From Promethearchaeota archaeon (GTDB lineage Archaea > Asgardarchaeota > Lokiarchaeia > Sigynarchaeales > SOKP01): DNA of 10,874 nt. Shown piece after piece: positions 5,755 to 10,874 of this stretch. Made by a program: the position numbers and the translations under genes. Position 1 is the stretch's first letter. Each line of letters begins with the position of its first letter. The stretch is from NCBI GenBank assembly GCA_030668025.1, contig DAOUUT010000113.1, positions 1 to 10,874 of the forward strand. The letters are read 5' to 3'. A model generated the notes under the pieces. It did not search any database. It was given only the letters and a program-made list of their open reading frames with translations, and was not told the origin of the DNA.

Positions 5755-8058
5755 ATGAAACCTATAGAAATTATGCGAAAAATTTTCATTCGCGAATTAT
5801 ATGTTGAGGAGGGAAAGGAACCTCAAAAATCTTACTGTTTTAAGAGAAAATTCTTTGGATTATATGCGATATTTGTGATATATTCGTTATTACTTTTATT
5901 TGGGATAAATTTTCCAGGATCTTATCTAAACATCCTTACCTTTGGGAACCCGTTTGTTTTTTGTAATGCATTGATAGTTTTTTTCCTTGCATTATCTTTA
6001 TTATATAGTATTGATAAATTTAGAGGTTTCATTTTTGAGAAGTATACAGCAATCAAACAGATAATTTTATATATCGGAATGATAACTGGTATCTATTTGA
6101 TTTTATTATTTATAAATTCAATAAATATGAACTTTATAAGCTATTTATTAGGATTATCAACAGTGTGGCTTGTTCTATTAAGCACTAGGTTTTTTATGAA
6201 TTCAAGAAAGTTTGCTACAAAAATAGAAGCCAGACTCATAACAAAGTATTCAGCATTTCGTGGATTTTTAGCTTTTATAGCCCCGTATTTAATATTAGGA
6301 GTGCTTGTTTTTATATCATTGCTTTTTCGAGGGTTATTAGTTTTCATATCGTTAGATTTTCTTGCACCGTTTGCTCCTGCTGAAGCAGTAGGTGTTTATG
6401 AATTAGAAATGCGATTAATCATGCCTTTAATTTATTTCAGTTTAATATTAACGCTATTGTTTATCATTTTTGAGTATGTTTTTACAAGACGACGAGCTGA
6501 AACAAGAAGAGCCGGTTTATTTGACAACTATACTTTTTCTTTAATTGTTTTATTCATCTTTTTCTTTCAAGTATTTCAATTAACTATGTTTCTTGTGTTA
6601 AACCCAGCCACTATCACTGCACTAAAGGCTACAGTTGGGGACACAAGCTCGACAATATGGATTATTCTTATTTTTGAATTTGCTTTCTCAATGTACTTCT
6701 TATATAGAATTATAAAAAAATTGGGGCGTTCTTTAGAATGGAAATTGTTTATATTTAAAAAAGACGGGTTAATTTTATTAGTTTTGGGGTGTGTTTTTGC
6801 TCAAACTCTAACGCGTTTTGCTTTACAAACTCAAATTCCAAATCAAGAGATTACACTTATTGGTCAGTTCTTTATGGCTGATAAATACATTGTTTCTTTA
6901 ATAATGATAATTTTCCTTGGAAGCACATTGTTATTCTACTATTTAAAACCACAAGAAACATCAATGTTTATGAGATTACAGAAGGAAACCGTTAATAAAG
7001 ATATAAAAAGCAGAGATATCATCTATCAATTGATAAGAAGCGAATACATAAGAAGAGGTAAAACATATCCTCTTGAAATTTTAGATCGGGAGTTAATAAG
7101 AACAACAAAACTTCCAAAAAATAAGATTTACTCATTAGTAGAGACTTTGGCAAAAATTGACATGGACATTCTATTAACTGAAAAGAAAGATGATAATGGG
7201 ACTATGGTAAAGATGATAGATTTTACTTCCGTTACAGAAAGTTACGACAAAAAAGGAATCGCTCAAAAAAAAGCAAAAAAGTATTTGTCAGAAAGACTCT
7301 ATACCACTATGACTAAGAAGAAGGGTACCCCTCTTAATTTAGGCATTATTAAAAATAATGATCAAGCTACGGATCAATTTCTAACTTCTCTTTCCACAGA
7401 TTATAGCAAAAAACAAAAAGATGAGATGCTTTTAGGGCAAAAACAAAAAGAAAACATGATTTCTTTTACTAAAAAAGAAATCCCTACTTCTTTAAAAAAT
7501 TTAATTATTGATCTTTTAAAAAAAGAATATACATACCGAATTGAAAACGAAGAAAAGTATCCGGATTTCCATTTTAGTATATCAGAAATTTCTTCTCAAG
7601 TTCAAATGGTTACCCGTATCTCTCCAGGTGAACTCTATCCAATTTTAGAGAATATTAACGAATCAGATTTAGAATTAAGATTAATTAAAAATCCAAAAGA
7701 ACCAGAAGATAAAAATATTAGCTTTTTCCCAATCGCAGACGACGATTTAAGTTATTCACTTGAAAATTTCAGACCTGAGGAATACAAAAAAGTTAGAATT
7801 AAGGTAATAAAGAATTTCATGAAATTTTTAAAAAGAAAGAAAACAAAAGCTATTTTTTCTAAGCTTAGGAAAGAAATTGGTAATAAAACGGAAGAGCAAC
7901 AAGTTTGGAACACACTATATACAATTCTGAATAATCATTACCCTTTATACATAGCAGGAGTAGAAAGAGTAAGGTTAGGAGAAGATTTGCCAAAAGTTAT
8001 CAAAATTTTTCCTAAAAAGGATATCGTAGTATTTGGTATTGAATCTAAAGCTAAATAG
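5755..8058 (+). CDS. Polytopic membrane protein with three winged-helix-like cytoplasmic repeats
   Basis: 767 residues from the ATG at 5755; a longer TTG start at 5719 is rejected because it precedes the TATA box. Residues about 34-397 hold roughly ten hydrophobic segments (for example 34-52, 67-85, 102-122, 127-147, 222-243, 261-282, 299-319, 336-354 and 378-397). The Arg-rich loop FTRRRAETRRAG (243-254) is probably cytoplasmic. From about 400 onward the protein is soluble and charged, with three related units near 418-490, 578-662 and 680-755. Each starts with a helix such as DIIYQLIRSEYIRR or NLIIDLLKKEYTYR, has a second helical pair, and ends in a strand like VKMIDF, ISFFPI or IKIFP. These look like winged-helix-type modules, suggesting a membrane-tethered regulator or scaffold. 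I do not recognise the family, and no transport or enzyme motif is visible. It is divergent from the small putative winged-helix gene. Confidence 0.85.
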   Translation: MKPIEIMRKIFIRELYVEEGKEPQKSYCFKRKFFGLYAIFVIYSLLLLFGINFPGSYLNILTFGNPFVFCNALIVFFLALSLLYSIDKFRGFIFEKYTAIKQIILYIGMITGIYLILLFINSINMNFISYLLGLSTVWLVLLSTRFFMNSRKFATKIEARLITKYSAFRGFLAFIAPYLILGVLVFISLLFRGLLVFISLDFLAPFAPAEAVGVYELEMRLIMPLIYFSLILTLLFIIFEYVFTRRRAETRRAGLFDNYTFSLIVLFIFFFQVFQLTMFLVLNPATITALKATVGDTSSTIWIILIFEFAFSMYFLYRIIKKLGRSLEWKLFIFKKDGLILLVLGCVFAQTLTRFALQTQIPNQEITLIGQFFMADKYIVSLIMIIFLGSTLLFYYLKPQETSMFMRLQKETVNKDIKSRDIIYQLIRSEYIRRGKTYPLEILDRELIRTTKLPKNKIYSLVETLAKIDMDILLTEKKDDNGTMVKMIDFTSVTESYDKKGIAQKKAKKYLSERLYTTMTKKKGTPLNLGIIKNNDQATDQFLTSLSTDYSKKQKDEMLLGQKQKENMISFTKKEIPTSLKNLIIDLLKKEYTYRIENEEKYPDFHFSISEISSQVQMVTRISPGELYPILENINESDLELRLIKNPKEPEDKNISFFPIADDDLSYSLENFRPEEYKKVRIKVIKNFMKFLKRKKTKAIFSKLRKEIGNKTEEQQVWNTLYTILNNHYPLYIAGVERVRLGEDLPKVIKIFPKKDIVVFGIESKAK

Positions 8059-8068
8059 ATCTTGTACA

Positions 8069-8084
8069 TTTTGTTTTTAATTTT
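8069..8084 (+). terminator. T-rich terminator tract
   Basis: TTTTGTTTTTAATTTT starts ten bases after the stop of the membrane protein gene and lies before the TATA-like stretch of the transporter gene. It is consistent with hairpin-free archaeal termination and with the next gene being transcribed separately. Confidence 0.4.
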
Positions 8085-8092
8085 GGCAATCT

Positions 8093-8103
8093 AAATATTA
8101 TAA
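8093..8103 (+). promoter_or_regulatory. TATA-like box for the transporter gene
   Basis: AAATATTATAA is centred about 21 bases before the ATG at 8119, with no Shine-Dalgarno between. The spacing is slightly short but fits a leaderless transcript starting at or just after the ATG. The AT-rich background lowers certainty. Confidence 0.4.
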
Positions 8104-8118
8104 CTAAATTACTTAAAA

Positions 8119-9402
8119 ATGACGATCAAAAACAAAAAATATTTGTTGGGAAAAACATTCATCGGTTTATCCTCTTTTCAGTTACTTGCAATGTTTAGAA
8201 GAGGGTTGTTTTATACTTACTTATCAATTTATTTAAGAGATTTTTTACGTTTATCCGTTACTGAAACGACTTTATACGCTACACTTCCAATGTTAATGAG
8301 CGTGATTTTTCAAAACTTTGTTTGGGGGCCTTTAAGCGATAAGTTTCAAAAGCGAAGAACATTCATCATTTTAGGTGAGGTTCTAGCAGGAATAGGTACT
8401 ACATTGGTATGGTTTATGCACTCAATATTTTCGAATTTAATTATTGCAGGATACGTAATTATTTTTGGTTTAATGTGCATCGAAGCGTTTTGGTCGATGT
8501 CAAATATTAGTTGGAGTGCTCTCATTAGTGACATTTATCCTTCTATAGAAAGAAGTAAGGTTATGGGGCAATTAACTAGTGTTGGGGGATTCGGTCGCAT
8601 TATTGGGATTTCTATAGGAGGAATACTCTATAATGGTGGTTTTGGATTTCGAGATGGACCTTTGTTTTTTGTAGCTTCACTTGTAATGCTTGCATCTACC
8701 ATTCCAATGTTACTTACCCCCGAAGGAGGAACACATTTTGAGCAAAAATTAGAGGAAGATTCTAATGATAAACCAATGACAAACGATAGTTTTAAAGTAA
8801 TCTTTATAATCTTTCTAATTTCGTTAATATTCATTAATTTCGGACGCAATTCCATTGCAACCATCTATAGTCAATATCTAATTTTAGAAAGCGGGTTTGG
8901 AGTAGATAGCTTAATGCTAAGTTATATTGCCAACGCTCGCTCGGTAGCTGTATTGATGTTTGGATTTATCGCAGGTATTTTAAGCAGAAAGTTTGGACAT
9001 TCTCGTACTCTTATATTGGGTGTGATATTAGCAATTATCGCTTTGATGGTTACTGCTCTGACAACAGCTTTACCTTTTATATTTATAGGGAATTTTTTAT
9101 TAGGCATGTCTGAAGTAATTATTTTTGCATCGTCTTATACTATTGCTTCTGATTTAATACCTTCAAGAACCAGAGCAAAATTGTTTGGAATGTATAACAC
9201 AACCTTTTTTCTTTCCTGGGGGTTGTCTTGTACGATTATCTCAGGGCCTTTAATTGATTTTTTAATTGGTGAAGGACTCGGGGAAGTATTCGCATATCAA
9301 ACAGCTTTTCTCGTAGGAGCACTGATAACGGGGATTGGTTTAATTATATTTTTAGCACTAGAAATATGGATTAAATTAAAGAAAAACATAGGTAAGAAAT
9401 AA
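8119..9402 (+). CDS. Major facilitator superfamily (MFS) transporter
   Basis: 427 residues with about twelve hydrophobic helices in two halves joined by a hydrophilic loop (about 200-225), the normal length and plan for MFS. Motif A is clear in the loop after the second helix: GPLSDKFQKRR (70-80). Its weaker echo in the second half is at 286-296 (GILSRKFGHSR). Matching loops DIYPSIERSKVMG (138-150) and DLIPSRTRAKLFG (345-357) show the internal duplication. Such proteins move small solutes or drugs across the plasma membrane, usually driven by an ion gradient. The substrate cannot be told from the sequence; drug or sugar exporters of the DHA type are plausible. It stands alone, following the membrane protein gene by 60 bases with its own TATA-like box, and converges on the metal operon. 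Start at ATG 8119. Confidence 0.9.
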   Translation: MTIKNKKYLLGKTFIGLSSFQLLAMFRRGLFYTYLSIYLRDFLRLSVTETTLYATLPMLMSVIFQNFVWGPLSDKFQKRRTFIILGEVLAGIGTTLVWFMHSIFSNLIIAGYVIIFGLMCIEAFWSMSNISWSALISDIYPSIERSKVMGQLTSVGGFGRIIGISIGGILYNGGFGFRDGPLFFVASLVMLASTIPMLLTPEGGTHFEQKLEEDSNDKPMTNDSFKVIFIIFLISLIFINFGRNSIATIYSQYLILESGFGVDSLMLSYIANARSVAVLMFGFIAGILSRKFGHSRTLILGVILAIIALMVTALTTALPFIFIGNFLLGMSEVIIFASSYTIASDLIPSRTRAKLFGMYNTTFFLSWGLSCTIISGPLIDFLIGEGLGEVFAYQTAFLVGALITGIGLIIFLALEIWIKLKKNIGKK

Positions 9403-9431
9403 AATATAGAATATTTTTAAAAATAGAATAG

Positions 9432-9440
9432 AAAAAAAAA
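9432..9440 (-). terminator. Oligo-T terminator of the metal operon
   Basis: On the minus strand a run of nine T lies 15 bases after the stop of the 59-residue gene (9456-9458). This is the expected form of an archaeal terminator. It lies in the 53-base convergent gap with the MFS gene. Confidence 0.5.
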
Positions 9441-9455
9441 TTAATAAGGATTTTA

Positions 9456-9635
9456 TTATTTACAACAATCTTCACATTTTAGTTCAGATAGGCTTACATA
9501 TCCACAGTCTCCGCCCATAAAACACTCGAATTCGCTTTTCTCGTCGTTAAAAACCATATCGTGGGCACAACACTGAGGAAGTGTTTCAATTACTTTTCCA
9601 CATCCACTACATTTGTATATTTCCATGTTTTCCAT
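9456..9635 (-). CDS. Small Cys-rich rubredoxin-like metal-binding protein
   Basis: 59 residues from the ATG at 9633-9635 to the stop at 9456-9458; a second in-frame ATG at 9624-9626 is less likely. It has ten cysteines: YKCSGCGK (7-14), LPQCC (19-23), ECFMGGDCGY (37-46) and KCEDCCK at the C-terminus (53-59). The first three blocks match the tail of the adjacent ATPase (LKCAECGL, LPTHCGKPM, VCWMGASCG) in order and spacing, so this is a free-standing relative of that domain with an extra C-terminal Cys cluster. It probably binds a soft metal, as a chaperone, buffer or redox partner for the ATPase. That role is inferred from homology and position. The start lies 31 bases after the ATPase stop and has a good Shine-Dalgarno (AGGTGA, 9645-9650), so it is in the same operon. 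Confidence 0.82.
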   Translation of the reverse strand: MENMEIYKCSGCGKVIETLPQCCAHDMVFNDEKSEFECFMGGDCGYVSLSELKCEDCCK

Positions 9636-9644
9636 TTTTTACAT

Positions 9645-9650
9645 TCACCT
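9645..9650 (-). promoter_or_regulatory. Shine-Dalgarno of the small Cys-rich gene
   Basis: The minus strand reads AGGTGA, nine bases before the ATG at 9633-9635, within the 31-base gap after the ATPase stop. It selects this start over the in-frame ATG at 9626 and fits an internal gene of an operon, in contrast to the leaderless first genes. Confidence 0.65.
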
Positions 9651-9666
9651 TTTTTTTCAGATTGGT

Positions 9667-10874
9667 TTATTCAACGATTTCCATCGGCTTACCATGATGT
9701 TCGGGGATCTTTTGAACGCCACAAGATGCTCCCATCCAGCAAACTAACTCTTCGCCTTCTTTGTGCATAGGTTTACCACAATGTGTAGGTAAATCTTGCT
9801 CCAATCCACATTCAGCACATTTTAATTTTCCCATTTTTTTATCAACCTCATTATCTTCTTTTATAGTATTAATTTCTTTAATTTCCTTCTCATTTTCAGA
9901 TTTTACATATTTGTGAGGGTCTTTCTTGAATTTAACTAAACAAGATTCGTTACAGAAATAATATTTCTCTCCATCTTGTTCGTGTTCTATCCAATCCTCG
10001 GGTTTTCCCTTCATTCCGCAAACAGGATCAATTACTAAATCTTCTTCGCTGCTTTTCATTTGCATTAACTTTGGGTTCATGTTATCGTAATTCTTAAACT
10101 TTTCAGGGTCTTGTTTAAAGTGAGTTTCACAGTTCGGACCGCAAAAGTGAAAAGTTTTTCCTTGATATTCATGTTCTAAAGCGCGTCTCGGATCAATTTC
10201 CATACCACATACAGGATCTACAACCTTTTCTTGGGATATTAATAGCTTTTCTTCTTCTAATTGTTGAGGTGTTTTAGGTTCATATCTTTTCAAGAGAAGC
10301 GCATTAGTGACTACAGAAACAGAACTGGACGCCATAAAAACAGCGGCTAAATAGGGTGGTAAGAAAAATCCAGTCCCGTAATAAAGAATTCCAGCAGCAA
10401 TAGGTATTCCAATTAGGTTATATATAAATGCCCAGAATAAGTTCGTTATCATTTTACGGTAAGTTTTTTTAGATAAGTTAATTGCTGAGACAACATTTCT
10501 AAGATCTCCTCTCATGAGAACAATATCTGCCGTTTCTATAGCGACATCAGTTCCAGTACCTATAGCAATCCCTACATCTGCTTGTGCCAAAGCTGGAGCG
10601 TCATTTATTCCATCACCGACCATCCCTACAATCCTATTCTCCCCAGATTGTTGGAGTTTCTGGACATTTAAAGCTTTATCATTTGGTAAAACCTCTGCTA
10701 AAATGTGGGCCTCGTCGAATTTAAGTTGTCTTCCAATATTTAATGCGGTTTGCAAATTATCCCCCGTAATCATGTAAATTTCAATTCCCATTTCTCTTAA
10801 TTTATCTAAAGCATAAGGTGCTTGATCCTTCATCTTATCTGAGATTCCTATAACCCCCCTTATATTATCATCAA
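9667..10874 (-). CDS. copA: Cu+-type P1B ATPase with tandem YHS domains and rubredoxin-like tail, 5' end missing
   Basis: The last 401 residues of a P-type ATPase; the gene enters from the right edge, so the metal-binding N-terminus, helices 1-6, the DKTG site and the nucleotide-binding domain lie outside. The visible part starts in the P domain (DDNIRGVIGISDKMKD), then MITGDN (34-39) and VGDGINDAP (85-93). The last membrane pair carries Tyr151-Asn152 (FIYNLIGIPIAAG) and Met180 with Ser182-Ser183 (MASSSVSVV), the signature of Cu+ exporters. Two YHS domains follow, beginning VDPVCGM (218-224) and IDPVCGM (281-287), each with a later Cys pair. The tail is a rubredoxin-like Cys domain (about 349-395; LKCAECGL, VCWMGASCG). 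YHS modules usually sit alone or at the N-terminus, so this double C-terminal set is unusual. It forms an operon with the 59-residue Cys-rich protein. Copper is the likeliest cargo; silver is an alternative. Confidence 0.92.
   Translation of the reverse strand, partial: DDNIRGVIGISDKMKDQAPYALDKLREMGIEIYMITGDNLQTALNIGRQLKFDEAHILAEVLPNDKALNVQKLQQSGENRIVGMVGDGINDAPALAQADVGIAIGTGTDVAIETADIVLMRGDLRNVVSAINLSKKTYRKMITNLFWAFIYNLIGIPIAAGILYYGTGFFLPPYLAAVFMASSSVSVVTNALLLKRYEPKTPQQLEEEKLLISQEKVVDPVCGMEIDPRRALEHEYQGKTFHFCGPNCETHFKQDPEKFKNYDNMNPKLMQMKSSEEDLVIDPVCGMKGKPEDWIEHEQDGEKYYFCNESCLVKFKKDPHKYVKSENEKEIKEINTIKEDNEVDKKMGKLKCAECGLEQDLPTHCGKPMHKEGEELVCWMGASCGVQKIPEHHGKPMEIVE

Noticed and set aside
9412..9425. 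Perfect palindrome TATTTTTAAAAATA after the MFS gene as a hairpin terminator
   Set aside because: It has no loop and contains only A and T, so a stable RNA hairpin is not expected; simple T tracts explain termination better.
9667..9830. Separate small gene starting at the internal ATG of MGKLKCAECG
   Set aside because: The frame is continuous with the ATPase, with no stop and no clear ribosome site, so it is best read as a fused C-terminal domain, although internal initiation cannot be excluded.
10514..10777. Plus-strand reading frame opposite the ATPase
   Set aside because: It is antisense to the P domain of the ATPase, whose motifs (TGDN, GDGINDAP) are unmistakable.

Overview
The window looks like an AT-rich archaeal chromosome segment, most probably from an Asgard (Lokiarchaeia-like) archaeon. 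This is an inference. It rests on three genes for eukaryote-style JAB/MPN (JAMM) domain proteins, two of them fused to long coiled coils; on TATA-like boxes about 20-30 bases upstream of several start codons that have almost no leader; on many small lineage-specific zinc-ribbon and helix-turn-helix proteins; and on very AT-rich spacers with oligo-T tracts after stop codons. No rRNA, tRNA, CRISPR array or insertion sequence was seen.

Layout. Positions 1-219 (minus) hold the 5' end of an MPN-domain gene cut by the window edge. A zinc-ribbon protein of unknown function (459-1103, plus) diverges from it. It converges on two small minus-strand genes (1322-1669 zinc ribbon; 1698-2009 helical, unknown). 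A long AT-rich spacer (2010-2417) carries a possible broken zinc-ribbon remnant. The centrepiece is a two-gene unit, 2418-3872 and 3875-5257, encoding paralogous MPN plus coiled-coil proteins two bases apart, with a strong Shine-Dalgarno inside the end of the first gene. The first has a complete JAMM active site. The second keeps the zinc ligands but has Gln where the catalytic Glu should be. The arrangement resembles the active/inactive MPN coiled-coil pairs of eukaryotes such as BRCC36 with Abraxas/KIAA0157, so it may be an Asgard deubiquitinase-like heteromer. No ubiquitin, E1, E2 or E3 gene is visible in the window.

Next, a small putative winged-helix protein (5295-5570, minus) and a large membrane protein with a three-repeat winged-helix-like cytoplasmic tail (5755-8058, plus) are divergently transcribed. 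The region between them contains two copies of a 26-base direct repeat that could be an operator. An MFS transporter (8119-9402, plus) follows.

The right end (9456-10874, minus) is a metal-handling operon: a Cu+-type P1B ATPase, truncated at its 5' end by the window edge, with two C-terminal YHS domains and a rubredoxin-like Cys domain, followed by a 59-residue Cys-rich protein that is a free-standing relative of that last domain. It probably exports or buffers copper or a similar soft metal.
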